NCBI GenBank assembly: GCA_963727415.1
Contig: CAVSGF010000003.1
Coordinates: 434,001 to 498,000, forward strand
Source: DASQPR01 sp963727415
GTDB taxonomy: Bacteria > Actinomycetota > Actinomycetes > Mycobacteriales > Micromonosporaceae
Direction: 5' to 3'
Length of the DNA stretch: 64,000 nt
The notes beneath the pieces were generated by a model that saw only the letters and a program-made list of their open reading frames with translations, was not told the origin of the DNA and searched no databases. How positions within the stretch are numbered: position 1 is the first letter of the stretch; each line of letters starts with the position of its first letter. Below, in pieces: positions 33,383 through 42,833 of the stretch. The position numbers and the translations under genes are program-made.

Positions 33383-34294
33383 TTACGCCGGCTACGCCTA
33401 CTCGTCCGGCCTGACACGGTCCTGCGCTGGCACCGCAACCTGATGAAACAGCGGCACGCGCACATCTCGACACGCAAACGGCGTGGCAGGCCACCGACGG
33501 TGCGCTCGATCCGCATCCTGGTGCTGCGCCTGGTCCGCGAGAATCCGTCCTGGGGATACCGGCGTATCCACGGCGAGCTCGCCACCCTCGGCATCAAGGT
33601 CGCAGCCTCCACAGTGTGGGAGATCCTCCGGGCCGAGGGCATCGATCCCGCCCCACACGGCTCCACCAGCACCTGGGCCGACTTCCTCCGCGGCCAGGCC
33701 CACGCCCTACTGGCCGTCGACTTCATCGAAACCGTCACCCTGACCGGGCAACGCCAGTACATCCTCGCCGTCATCGAACACGCCACCCGACGGATGCGGG
33801 TCCTGGGCGCCACCGCGCACCCGACCGCAGCCTGGGTCACCCAGGCGGCCAGGAATCTCGTGATGGACCTGGACGATGCCGGCGTCCAGGCCAGGTATCT
33901 GCTCCGGGACCGGGACGCGAAGTTCCCCGCCCTGTTCGACCGCATCCTCGCCGACGCGGGAATCGACATCGTGCTGTCCGGCGTGCGCGTGCCACACATG
34001 AATTCGATCATGGAACGGTGGGTGCGGACCTGCCGCCGCGAACTCCTCGACCGCACCCTGATATGGAACGAAAGTCACCTGCGCCACTGCCTGCACCAGT
34101 TCGAACTCCACTACAACGAACACCGAGCCCACCAGGCGCTGCGCCAGGCCGCACCGCTCCGCCCGGTCCCCGCCCCGATCACCGATCCCGGGCGTCTCGC
34201 CCGCCTGGACATCCGCCGCAGCGACCGGCTCGGCGGCATCATCCACGAATACCAACACGCAGCCTGACCTGCCCGGACGTAATTTCCGGCAGGC

Positions 34295-34387
34295 GCAGCG
34301 GTCATCACCGCCGACGCGCTGCACGCCCAACGCGCCCACGCCACCTACCTCGTGCAGCAGCGCCACGCCCACTACCTGTTCACCTGT
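34295..34387 (+). pseudogene. ISAs1-family transposase scrap
   Basis: Thirty-one codons read AAVITADALHAQRAHATYLV then QQRHAHYLFTC, the highly conserved block around the second catalytic Asp of ISAs1 transposases. Nothing else of the element remains. It is wedged between the type A IS right end and the IS21 terminal repeats. Confidence 0.75.
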
Positions 34388-36906
34388 GGGCGCTCACGTA
34401 ATTCCCCGGGTCTACGCTCACCTAATTCCCCAGGGTGGGGGCCTCGTGCGTTGTTTCTACTTGCTTGGTGGGGTGGTTGTCGAGTCGGTCCGGCCGGGTT
34501 TCTTGTTCGGCCGGTAGCTAGGCCCGTTCATGAAGATTTGGTGGCTGGTGTTGATGAGCCGATCGAGGAGCGACTCGGCGACGACGGGGTTGGGGAATAG
34601 CGGGTACCAGTCGACGGGTGACCGGTTCGCGGTGATGATCATCGACTTGCTGGTGTTGGCTCGTTCGGAGACCAGTTCGTAGAGGTCGTCGGCTTGGCCG
34701 GCGGTGAATTGGCGCATTGCGAAGTCGTCGAGGATGAGCAGGTCGGGTCGGGCGAGTTCGGCGAGGCGGCGGGTGAAGGTGAGGTCGGCGTGGCCGCCGG
34801 CGAGGTCGGCGAGGGCGCGGCTGGTTTTGGTGAATCGGACGTCGGCGCCTTGGCGGACGGCGAGGTGGCCGAGGGCTTGAGCGATGTGGGTCTTGCCGAC
34901 GCCGACGGGTCCGTAGCAGATGACGGATTCGCCGGCGTGCAGCCAGCGCAGCGCGGCGAGGTCGCGGATCGCGGCGGCGGGCAGTTTCGGGCTGGCGGCG
35001 AAGTTGAATTCCTCCATTGTGGTTTGTTGTTCGAAGCGGGCGCGGCGCAGCCTGCGGGCGATGGCTTGGGTGTCGCGGCGGCTGATTTCGTCGTGGCAGA
35101 GGACTTGCAGGAACTCGATGTGGCCGAGTTCCCCGGCGTGGGCTTGGGCGAGGCGGGCGTCGAGGGTGTGCAGCATGCCGGACAGTTTCAGGGTGCGCAG
35201 GCTGTCGTGCAGGGCTGTGTCGATGATGGTCATGCGAGGTCTTTCTGCTGGTAGATGTAGGCAAACAGGGTTTGTTGCAGGCGGGTGAAGTCGCTGCCTG
35301 CGCTGACTGGTGGGTAGCCGTAGGCGGTCAGGATCTGGGCGATGTCGTAGGCCAGGCCGAGGCAGAACCGCGGGTCGTGGCCGGATGCGGGCCGCGGGAT
35401 CGGGTAGCAGCGGTCGGCGGCCGCAGCGGAGGTCATCAGGCCACCTGCTGGTCGTCGCAGCTTTCCGGGACGTTCGCGGTGGCCGCGTCCACTCGCGGCT
35501 GGTCCGCTCGTGGTGGACAGGTCGATGACGTCGGCGAAGAGCCCGGAAACTCCGTGCAGGTGTGCGGCGGCGCCTCCGTCGCCGGCGGCCGGCGGGGTGG
35601 GATCGGTTTCGACACCGGCGGCAAGGATCCCTTTGACGGTGCGGTAGGACGGGTCGCCGGCGGCGACGGCTTTGCCGCAGGCGGCCTCCAGCCGGGCGGC
35701 GCCGACCCCCTTCTTGTCGGCCAGGCCGAGGACGCCTTGCGCGGCGCGCAGCCGGAACAAGGCGTTGACGGCGAGAAGGTCCTCGATGACCGCCACCGCG
35801 CCGGGGCCGATCTCCGCGGCGCGGCGGCGGCACCATACGGGGGTGCGCATCGCGAACGCGATCTTCTCCGGCGGGTAGTGGCCGGTGTCGGTCTGCTTGC
35901 CCCTCGGCTTGGCGATGTGAGTGGCGACGAGCTTCTGCTGGTGGAAGAACTGGACCGTGTCGGCGGTCGCGCGGGCGTCGACGTGCTGGCCGATCAACCG
36001 CCACGGCACCGAATACAACGTCTTGCCGACCTTGGCGTGGATGTCCGGGCCGACCTTCGCCGTCGACCAGGTCGCCAGGACGAACCGGCGCGCCGGCAGC
36101 CCGCCCAGCGCCTGGGCTTCGATGGCGTCGAAGACGCTGCGGGGGCTCGCGCCTTCCAACGGCCGGCACGATCTGCGGCCGGCGACCTCCAGGCACCAGG
36201 ACACCGCCGCGGTCTGCATCGCTTGCAGGGCGCCGAACTCGCGGCCGCGCCAAAACGAGTCCCGGACATAGGGCATCGGCCGCTCGACCCGGGCCTTGTC
36301 CCGTGGTTTACGGACCCGGGCCGGGTCGACCAGGACCCCGTAGTGGTCGGCGAGTTCGGCATACGACCGGTTGATCTTCGGGTCGTAAAGGTCTGGCCGG
36401 TCCACCCCGATGCGCAGGTTGTCCGGCACGAGACGGCGCGGGACGCCGCCGAAGAACGTGAACGCCGCAACGTGCGCCTCAGTCCACGCGTGCTGGTCCA
36501 TCGTCAGCACCGGCCGCACGAACATGTGCCTCGAGCAGGCCAGAACCATCACGAACGCCCACACCTTGCGCCGCCGGCCGTCACCGTCGTGCCACCAGCC
36601 CAGCTGCCCGTAGTCGATCTGGGCTTCCTCGCCCGGCTCGACCGGGTCACGCAGCACCACGACCTGATCCCGGCGAACCTCCTCGGCCATATTCGCCGCG
36701 ACATAGCGTTTCAGCGACGCGACCGAGGCCTGCAGGCCGTGTTCATCACGCAGCCGCTGATGAATCGTCGCCTGCGTCACCCCGGCCCGAAGCTGCGCGA
36801 CGATGTAGTCGTGGAACACCGCGATCTGCGGCCACGTCGTCTGCCGCAACCGGGTATCGGTCAGCTGCGGGAACCAGCCCATCACCAACGCGGCCCAGTC
36901 CGCCCG
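34388..36906 (-). mobile_element. IS21-family element, 5' end truncated
   Basis: Contains istA and istB in the usual overlapping order. Near its 3' end two copies of a repeat (GCTCACGTAATTCCC and GCTCACCTAATTCCCC, 34390-34430) resemble the multiple terminal repeats of IS21 elements. The other end is missing because a type B IS begins at 36907 inside istA. Confidence 0.75.
34457..35233 (-). CDS. istB: IS21 helper ATPase IstB
   Basis: A 258-residue AAA+ ATPase related to DnaC. Walker A is YGPVGVGKTHIA and Walker B is PDLLILDDFAM, followed by a sensor region (SKSMIITANRSPVDW). IstB loads on target DNA and directs IstA transposition. The ATG at 35233 overlaps the istA stop (ATGA). Intact. Confidence 0.9.
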   Translation of the reverse strand: MTIIDTALHDSLRTLKLSGMLHTLDARLAQAHAGELGHIEFLQVLCHDEISRRDTQAIARRLRRARFEQQTTMEEFNFAASPKLPAAAIRDLAALRWLHAGESVICYGPVGVGKTHIAQALGHLAVRQGADVRFTKTSRALADLAGGHADLTFTRRLAELARPDLLILDDFAMRQFTAGQADDLYELVSERANTSKSMIITANRSPVDWYPLFPNPVVAESLLDRLINTSHQIFMNGPSYRPNKKPGRTDSTTTPPSK

Positions 36907-36930
36907 TGTGCTGGTCCAAAACTCGGCCAC
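35230..36930 (-). pseudogene. istA: IS21 transposase IstA, N-terminus lost
   Basis: The frame opens with a GTG lying inside the terminal repeat of the adjacent type B IS, so its first ~8 residues (MAEFWTST) belong to that element. Genuine IstA sequence starts at about ADWAALVMGWFPQL and includes EEAQIDYGQLGWW (first Asp), GGVPRRLVPDNLRIGV (second Asp) and HYGVLVDPARVRKPRDKARVE (Glu). The N-terminal helix-turn-helix of ~55 residues normally found in IstA is missing, so the product is unlikely to work. Confidence 0.8.
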
Positions 36931-38089
36931 ATGGATTGACCAGCGTCTTTCTCCTGTCCATGATCTGGGCTCGTGTGCGTGTCGTTGATCTACCGGCTCC
37001 TGGTCACCGTGTTCTCGTGGCTGGCCCTGCTGGCCGGATCCTCGGCGTCAAAGGATGCCGAGCTCCTGGCACTGCGGCATGAAGTCGCTGTGCTGCGCCG
37101 GGCAAACCCGAAGCCGAAGCTGTCCTGGCCCGACCGGGCCGTGCTGGCCGCGTTGACGCGGCTGCTGCCCAAGCCGTTGCGTAAGGCTCGGATCGTCACG
37201 CCCGGCACGGTGCTGCGCTGGCACCGGCGCCTGGTCGCCAACAAGTGGCGCCAGCCCACACCACCAGGACGCCCACCGATCCCCGACGAACTGGTCGAGT
37301 TGATCCTGCGGCTGGCCCGCGACAACCGCCGCTGGGGTGTCGTGCGCATCCAAGGCGAGCTACGCCGCCTCGGGCACCGCGTGGGCGCGTCCACGATCCG
37401 CAGACTGCTGCGCGCGCACCGCATCCCGCCACCCGGTACCCGTGATGACTCCTGGCGGGCATTCCTGCGTGCGCACGCCGCCACACTGTTAGCCACCGAC
37501 TTCTTCCACGTCGACTGCGCGGTCACATTGCAACGGCTCTACGTCGCGTTCGTCATCGAAATCGACACACGCCGAGTACACCTGCTCGGTTGCACCGCCC
37601 ACCCGACCGCGGCGTGGGCCACCCAACTCGCCCGGAACCTCGCCGACCAACTCGAACACGCTGGCCACCGCTTCAGCTACCTGATCCGAGATCGCGACGC
37701 GAAGTTCACCGCCGCATTCGACGCGGTCTTCGCCTCCATCGGCATCCAGGTCACGCCAACCGCGCCACAGGCACCGCAGATGAACGCCTACGCCGAACGA
37801 TTCATCCAGCTCGGTGCGAGCCGAATGCACCGACCGGCTGCTGATCACGGGAGAACGCCACATGCGCACCGTCCTCGGCGAATACGTCGAGCACTACAAC
37901 ACCGGCCGCTCCCACCAGGGCCACAACATGAGCCTGCGCGCACCCGACGACGATGCCGACGTCATACCCTTTCCAATCCCAGCCGACCAGATCCGACGCC
38001 GCAGCATCCTCGGTGGGCTGATCAGCGAATACCAGCCAGCCGCATGAAACCCCAGCTCAGACCTTGTGGCCGAGTTTTGGACCAGCACA
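36907..38089 (+). mobile_element. Type B IS3-like element with perfect 25-bp ends
   Basis: A 25-bp sequence at 36907-36931 (starting TGTGCTGGTCCAAAACTCG) is repeated exactly in inverted form at 38065-38089. It bounds a frameshifted type B transposase gene. The element sits inside the 5' part of istA. Confidence 0.85.
36973..38047 (+). pseudogene. Type B integrase-core transposase, frameshifted
   Basis: The frame from 36973 encodes the N-terminal half and most of the integrase core (LATDFFHVDCAVTL, LIRDRDAKFTAAFD, MNAYAERFIQ). One extra base at about 37803-37813 then breaks the frame. The remainder (RAECTDRLLITGERHMRTVLGEYVEHYN to ISEYQPAA) continues in another frame to 38047. The perfect terminal repeats suggest the element could still move if a related enzyme acts on it. 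Confidence 0.8.
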
Positions 38090-38107
38090 GGCAGCCCGGC
38101 ACGCGGG

Positions 38108-38158
38108 GAGGCACACCCGCTTCCCCGAGACACGATCGCCCGGGAACGGGTGCGCCTC
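38108..38158. terminator. Stem-loop at the 3' end of the MFS gene
   Basis: GAGGCACACCCG (38108-38119) pairs with CGGGTGCGCCTC (38147-38158) apart from one mismatch, with a 27-nt loop. On the minus strand it follows the exporter's stop, consistent with a terminator. Confidence 0.5.
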
Positions 38159-38164
38159 TGCCTC

Positions 38165-39586
38165 CTAGTCTCTGACGGCGGCGAGCTCGCCGTCGGCCTG
38201 GCCCGTCCGCAGCACGACCGGTGTGGGCTCGCCCGCTTCGCGCTGGCGTAACCCGATCCAGACGAGCGCCATGCTGGCGAGCGTCACGACTACGTTGACG
38301 CTGAGCGCGAAGTGGATGCCGGCCATCTCGCCGCGCATCGTCGCGGATATCGAGCTGAGGATCGGGATACCGATGGTGATGGCGACCAGCTGCGTCATCG
38401 ACGTCAGACCGCTGGCCAGGCCCTGTTCCTCTTTCGGCAGGCCCGATGTACCCGCCACGGTGTACGCCACGATTGAAGTGACGTGGCCGAAGAACCCGAT
38501 GAACAACGCCGGGATGACGACGGTGAGGGCGATGCGCCCGGTGCCGAGGAAGATCAGTGGCAGGGTCGCAAGGCCCTGCACCGTCATGCCGGCGGCTAGC
38601 ACCTTCCGCGTACCGAAGCCGCCAATGGCACGGCCGGCGACGACCCCGGCGAAGATCGAGGCGAGCCCCGGCACGCCGAAGATCAGACCGGTGATGAACG
38701 CCGAGAGGTGCAAGACGTTCTGTAGGTATAGGGTCATCAGGAAGATCATTGCGGTCTCCATCGCGAAGATAACGAGACCGGCATAGTTGCCCCATCTGAC
38801 GGTCGGGCGCCGCAGAATGCGCAGCGGCGCGAGCGGTGCGGCCGCCCGCAGCTCGACGACCCAGAACGCGGCCAGCAGAACGACCCCGGTGACGGCCGCC
38901 TGAATGTTTTCTTGCACCACCGCGTAGACGGCGGCCAGCAGTCCGCCCGTTACGGTGACTGCGCCTGGCACGTCGAGTCGCACCCGTTCGTGCCGGCTGC
39001 TCTCCCGGATCAGCATCGGGGCGGACAGCAGGATGACGACCGCGAACGGAATGTTGATGAAGAAGGCCGCCCGCCAGCTCAATAGTCCGACGAGCGCGCC
39101 ACCGACGAGCGCGCCGACGGTGAAGCCACCCGACAACAATGCACCGTTGAGGCCCAGTACCCGGTCACGCAGGGCTCCCTCCTCGAACGTACTGGTGAGC
39201 AGCGACAGGGCTGCCGGGGCCGCCATCGCGGTCGCCAAGCCTTGTAGTACGCGACCGGACAGCAGCAGTTCGGCGTTCGGCGCGAGCCCGCCTAGCAGCG
39301 ACGCCGCAGTCAGCATTGCCATGCCGACCAGGAACAGCCGCCGCCGGCCGAACAGGTCCGCGAGCCGCCCGAACAGCAGGGTGAAGCCAGCGGCCGGTAA
39401 GGCGTAGGACGTCGCGATCCAGGGCAGCCCGGTCACGCCAAGCCCGACCCCGGCGGCGACTTTCGGCACGGCGACGTTGAGGATCGAGAAGTCGGCGGCG
39501 AGCATGAAACCGGCTCCGAGCAACACGAGCAGGGTAAGCCGTTGCCGGCTGGTGAAGCGTGGCGGTGCGGTGGCGTCGACGGTCAC
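38165..39586 (-). CDS. MFS drug exporter, DHA2-like
   Basis: A 473-residue integral membrane protein with about 14 hydrophobic helices. MFS motif A appears as GRLADLFGRRRLFLVG after helix 2, the first helix has ADFSILNVAVPKVA, and the motif C region reads GALVGGALVGLLSWRAAFFINIP. Proton-coupled export of drugs or related hydrophobic compounds is the family role; the substrate is unknown. The GTG at 39586 follows GGAAGGG. It lies 221 nt downstream of the ArsR gene on the same strand, with a very strong palindrome in between, so it may be controlled separately. Confidence 0.8.
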   Translation of the reverse strand: MTVDATAPPRFTSRQRLTLLVLLGAGFMLAADFSILNVAVPKVAAGVGLGVTGLPWIATSYALPAAGFTLLFGRLADLFGRRRLFLVGMAMLTAASLLGGLAPNAELLLSGRVLQGLATAMAAPAALSLLTSTFEEGALRDRVLGLNGALLSGGFTVGALVGGALVGLLSWRAAFFINIPFAVVILLSAPMLIRESSRHERVRLDVPGAVTVTGGLLAAVYAVVQENIQAAVTGVVLLAAFWVVELRAAAPLAPLRILRRPTVRWGNYAGLVIFAMETAMIFLMTLYLQNVLHLSAFITGLIFGVPGLASIFAGVVAGRAIGGFGTRKVLAAGMTVQGLATLPLIFLGTGRIALTVVIPALFIGFFGHVTSIVAYTVAGTSGLPKEEQGLASGLTSMTQLVAITIGIPILSSISATMRGEMAGIHFALSVNVVVTLASMALVWIGLRQREAGEPTPVVLRTGQADGELAAVRD

Positions 39587-39720
39587 AACGCTTTCCCTTC
39601 CTTGAGTACTAGGTGATGGGCACAACGAGGTGGCCGACAGCCGCTGGAGCGGCTCGGCCTCGCGACGGTGCAGGTGATGTCAGTGATCTCGTCGCTGTCG
39701 GGAGCGCGGTCGCCGGCCAG

Positions 39721-39765
39721 CGCGCGTCGTCGCGCGTGGTAGATCACCACGCACGACGACGCGCG
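39721..39765. repeat. 20-bp hairpin upstream of the MFS gene
   Basis: CGCGCGTCGTCGCGCGTGGT (39721-39740) is the inverted repeat of 39746-39765 with one mismatch and a 5-nt loop (AGATC). Such a stem would stop the ArsR transcript or be a regulator site for the exporter. Confidence 0.75.
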
Positions 39766-39807
39766 GCGTTAGGCGGCAGGCCACCGCACAGGAGGTCTCC
39801 GCGGAAT

Positions 39808-40155
39808 TCAGTGCGACCGGCGCTCGGCTTCCTCGGCGAGGCGCTTGACGTTCGCCAGCCGCCGATCCCAGTCGGCCGCGAGCGCGGCCATCCACTGCGC
39901 TGTCGCGTTCAATGCCGCAGGTCGCACGGCATAGCGCACCTCGCGCCCAACACGGCTCCCGGCGACGAGTCCGGCGGCGTCGAGGACGGCGAGGTGTTTG
40001 ACCACCGCCTGGCGCGACACGGGAAGCCGCTCGGCAAGGTTCGTCGCGCTGGCCTCGCCGTGTGCGGCGAGGAGGTCGAGCAGCTGACGCCGCGTCTGGT
40101 CGGCCAGCGCGACCAGGACATCGTCGGCTGCGTCACCATCGCGACGTTGGTCCAT
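39808..40155 (-). CDS. ArsR-family transcriptional regulator
   Basis: A 115-residue winged-helix repressor: LADQTRRQLLDLLAAHGEASATNLA and LPVSRQAVVKHLAVLDAAGLV are the classic ArsR recognition region, followed by the wing (GREVRYAV). No metal-binding Cys pair is present, so it belongs to the ligand-responsive type that pairs with SRPBCC proteins. Its ATG at 40155 overlaps the SRPBCC stop (TGATG). The gene order, SRPBCC first, is the reverse of the more common arrangement. Confidence 0.85.
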   Translation of the reverse strand: MDQRRDGDAADDVLVALADQTRRQLLDLLAAHGEASATNLAERLPVSRQAVVKHLAVLDAAGLVAGSRVGREVRYAVRPAALNATAQWMAALAADWDRRLANVKRLAEEAERRSH

Positions 40156-40601
40156 CACACAGACGCCCGCTCGACGCGCTTCTTCACCGCGTCCAACACC
40201 TCGGGCCAGCCACTGGTGTTGTTCTTCAGGGCCTCGTCGCGGTGCTTTTGAGGGACGGCGAGGGCGGCGAATCCGCTTTCCACCACACGCAGCCGCGTCT
40301 TGTCGCCCTCCTCGCTGAGTGTGAACTCGACCAGGGTGCTGTTGTCCTCGCGCAACTCCTGACCGGGGAACGAGCTGGTCCAGCGGTAGGCCGCGTAGGT
40401 CGGCGGCTCGATCTTCTCGACACGGATCGGGAACTCGCCGAACTTGGGGTTGGTGACCATCACCTGGTCGCCCGCCCTGGCAACCGTGCCGGTTGTGGTG
40501 CCCTCTTCAGCGACCCAGAAGCCCGGCTCGACCACCAGTGACCAGACCCGCGCCAAGGGCGCCTCGATTAGGACCTCGCGTTCGATGCGGTCCTCGCTCA
40601 T
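40155..40601 (-). CDS. SRPBCC (AHSA1-type) domain protein
   Basis: A 148-residue START-like protein: IEREVLIEAPLARVWSLV at the start, a VEKIEPPTYAAYRW central strand and TLVEFTLSEEGDKTRLRVVESGF. The fold makes a hydrophobic cavity for small ligands. It is translated with the ArsR regulator, so the two probably form a ligand-sensing unit. AGGAGG lies just upstream of the ATG at 40601. Confidence 0.85.
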   Translation of the reverse strand: MSEDRIEREVLIEAPLARVWSLVVEPGFWVAEEGTTTGTVARAGDQVMVTNPKFGEFPIRVEKIEPPTYAAYRWTSSFPGQELREDNSTLVEFTLSEEGDKTRLRVVESGFAALAVPQKHRDEALKNNTSGWPEVLDAVKKRVERASV

Positions 40602-40625
40602 GGAATTCCTCCTTTGTTACCGATC

Positions 40626-40651
40626 TAGATGCAACCCCATGGTTGCACCTA
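40626..40651. promoter_or_regulatory. ArsR operator palindrome
   Basis: TAGATGCAACC-ccat-GGTTGCACCTA, a dyad with one mismatch, lies 25 nt upstream of the SRPBCC start. TGCAACC-N4-GGTTGCA sites are typical of ArsR regulators paired with SRPBCC genes, so autorepression is likely. Confidence 0.7.
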
Positions 40652-40980
40652 GACGGGTGGATGTGCAACCTGCGGGTGGCACGTGATTCGAGACCGCCGG
40701 TAGGAACGTGGACCGACGCGGCGCAGGCCGTCGTGACCACGGCAGGCTGTCCAAGATGGTGGCGCACTGTGCCGTCTGGATCGCCGCAGCCTTGGCAGCG
40801 ACATCACGGCGGCCGGGCACGGGTCAGGCCGGGCTGACTAGACCAGACGGCCCGTCTTCATTGAGAGGGACTGCACCGGGACTCTCGGGTTCAACTACGG
40901 GCGTCGGGGTGGTGCGGTGGGCAGGATGATGCGGTGTCCGCGCCTGTTCGTCCGCCCGGGGTGGTGCTTGAGGCGGTGTC
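40652..40980. other. Non-coding stretch between the SRPBCC promoter and IS1182
   Basis: About 330 nt in which I see no supported gene, RNA or strong repeat. Confidence 0.3.
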
Positions 40981-42820
40981 CGACTCTGTTGCCTAATTCG
41001 GTCTATGCGGCGAGGGTGAGATCGAGTCTGCTCAGGTGGGTGGTTCGGGTGCGTTGTAGGGGTGTGCCGGTCCACCATGCGTCGAGGCGGATGAGGTTGA
41101 TCGCGGCAGCGGCGAAGGCGTGTTCCAGGGTGACTTTGTCCAGGCCGATATATCGGGCCCGTCGGATGCCGGTGACCGCGGTGGCCTGGTGGATGGTGCC
41201 TTCGATCCCGGCCCGGGCCCGGTAGGTGTGTTTCCAGGCGTCGGTTTGTTGTTCGGCGCGGGCGTCATGCAACCCTTCGTGCAGGTGGCGGGGTCGTAGT
41301 GTCAGCTGTCGTCGGCGCTGTTGTGAGCGGGTGCACTCGGTGCGGGCCGGGCAGATGATGCAGGCGCTTTGGGGGAAGCTGACCACGATGACGTCCTGGC
41401 CGTCTTGCCGGGCCGGGTTCCAGGTCGCCGAGTGGTGGCCTTGTGGGCAGGTCGCGTGTTGCTGGTCGAAGTCGATGGTGAACTTGTCGCGGGCATACGG
41501 GCTGCCTTCGCGGGCGTGGCGGGAGGAGTCGGCGCGCATCGGGCCGATCAGCCGGACCTGGTGCTCGGTGCGCAAGGTCAGCAGGATCTTGGTGGATGGG
41601 TAGCCGGCGTCCATGAGGTGCTCGGCCGGTAGCAGGTTCCGGTCGGCGAGGATGGTGTGGATCGGCATCGTCATCGCCGCCTCGGCCACGGCGGCGTGGG
41701 TGGTGGTCACGTTGGTGATCAGGTTCGGTGGCCGGGCGGGGTCGGTGGTGCCATCGCCTGCCGGGGTGTTGTCGCAGGTCTCGGTGATGTGGACTTTGTA
41801 GCCTTCCCAGCTGCGGCCGCGTTTCTCGCTGTAGCGGGCGTCGGTGTCGTACGGCCAGATGATCCGGGTTCTACCCGGCGGGAGCCCGTGTTGTTCGGTG
41901 TCCCGCCAGATCACCGCCCGCCCGGATTCGCTTTGCGTGTACTGCTGGATCCACACCTGCCGCAGCACGTCGACGGCGGGTATCTCACCCAGCCAGTGCG
42001 GGGCCTGCCGGTCGGCGACCGCTGTGAGGAGCCGGTAGCCGTCCCGGCCGATCTGCACGGCAAGTTTCCGCCGTTTGGCCTGATCATTGGGTAGCCGCCA
42101 CTCGTCGATCCGGGCGCCGTAGCGTTTGACCATGCCGGCGTCGAGCTGTCCGGTCAGCCACTGCGGTGCCGCCGCGGCCAGCGCCTCCAATGCCGCCCGC
42201 AACGTCTCGCCGACCATCTCCAAGCGGTTGAGGTCCCGCACCGCGGCCACCACATGGGTCGCGTCGGTGCGCTGGCGGCCCCGCGCCGCGACCAACCCCT
42301 GCTCGACGAGCCGGTCCAGGAGCATCTCGAAGGCCACGTTCTGCAGGTCGTGGGTGACCAGCCGGGTCCGGAACTGCGACAACACGCTGAAGTCGAAGCC
42401 CGGATCGGTCAGCTCTAGGCCCAGGCAGTACTTCCAGTCGATACGGCCACGGACCGCGTCGGCGGCCTGCCGATCGGTCAGGTTCTCCGCGAACTGCAAC
42501 ACCGTGACCATCACGAGCTGCCCCGGCGAGATACCGGGCTTGCCGCGGGCACCGAACGCGTCGATGAACGCCTTGTCGGCGAAGACCTCGCCCAGCTCAT
42601 CACGCACCCGCATGGCCAGCGCCGGTTTCCGGAACACCGCCCTGGCCACCACCGCGGTCTGCTCCGGAACCTCCGCAACCGCACGCGGACGCATCGACAC
42701 CACGACTCACCCCATCCGAAACGCTGACACAAGCCACACTCTGCGAGGAAACCCTCGCTGGAAAGTACGAGACAGGCCACAAAGGACAACCGACGGGCCG
42801 GGAATTAGGCAACAGAGTCG
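40981..42820 (-). mobile_element. Intact IS1182-family element
   Basis: CGACTCTGTTGCCTAATTC at 40981-40999 is repeated exactly in inverted orientation at 42802-42820. The element is 1840 bp with one transposase gene. A fragment of the same element lies at 23894-24493. Confidence 0.85.
41003..42703 (-). CDS. IS1182-family transposase
   Basis: A 566-residue DDE transposase. The N-terminal part (GQLVMVTVLQFAENLTDRQA, FDFSVLSQFRTRL) matches the DUF772 domain, RTDATHVVAAVRDL holds the first Asp, LMDAGYPSTKI the second, and YRARAGIEGTIHQATAVTG the C-terminal Glu region. The CxxCPAR cysteine motif (CIICPARTECTRS) is also typical. The gene is full length and apparently functional. Confidence 0.9.
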   Translation of the reverse strand: MVSMRPRAVAEVPEQTAVVARAVFRKPALAMRVRDELGEVFADKAFIDAFGARGKPGISPGQLVMVTVLQFAENLTDRQAADAVRGRIDWKYCLGLELTDPGFDFSVLSQFRTRLVTHDLQNVAFEMLLDRLVEQGLVAARGRQRTDATHVVAAVRDLNRLEMVGETLRAALEALAAAAPQWLTGQLDAGMVKRYGARIDEWRLPNDQAKRRKLAVQIGRDGYRLLTAVADRQAPHWLGEIPAVDVLRQVWIQQYTQSESGRAVIWRDTEQHGLPPGRTRIIWPYDTDARYSEKRGRSWEGYKVHITETCDNTPAGDGTTDPARPPNLITNVTTTHAAVAEAAMTMPIHTILADRNLLPAEHLMDAGYPSTKILLTLRTEHQVRLIGPMRADSSRHAREGSPYARDKFTIDFDQQHATCPQGHHSATWNPARQDGQDVIVVSFPQSACIICPARTECTRSQQRRRQLTLRPRHLHEGLHDARAEQQTDAWKHTYRARAGIEGTIHQATAVTGIRRARYIGLDKVTLEHAFAAAAINLIRLDAWWTGTPLQRTRTTHLSRLDLTLAA

Positions 42821-42833
42821 CACACCGATCCGG

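Larger units (their letters stand above)
32104..34267 (+). pseudogene. Type A integrase-core transposase interrupted by an IS5 element
   Basis: The N-terminal part (GTG at 32104 behind TGGAG, to ...MPRTVL at 32319) and the C-terminal part (33386-34267, RRLRLLVRPDTVLRWHR to HEYQHAA) join in frame if the 1063-bp insert and one copy of the TTA duplication are removed. The integrase acids are present in the distal part: AVDFIETVTLTG, LLRDRDAKFPALF and MNSIMERWVRTC. As it stands the gene cannot make a full protein. Confidence 0.85.
31998..34292 (+). mobile_element. Type A IS3-like element carrying a nested IS5 insertion
   Basis: Ends match the type A repeats (left 31998-32026, CCTGCCGAAAATCCCGTCCG to GGTCAG; right 34264-34292). 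Its transposase gene is split by an IS5-family element at 32320-33382. Removing that element and one TTA leaves ~1.23 kb, the same size as the intact copy at 20982-22223. Confidence 0.8.

Noticed and set aside
35272..36939. Long plus-strand open frame (555 codons) across istA
   Set aside because: It is antisense to a clear IstA coding sequence and has only the composition expected of high-GC shadow frames.
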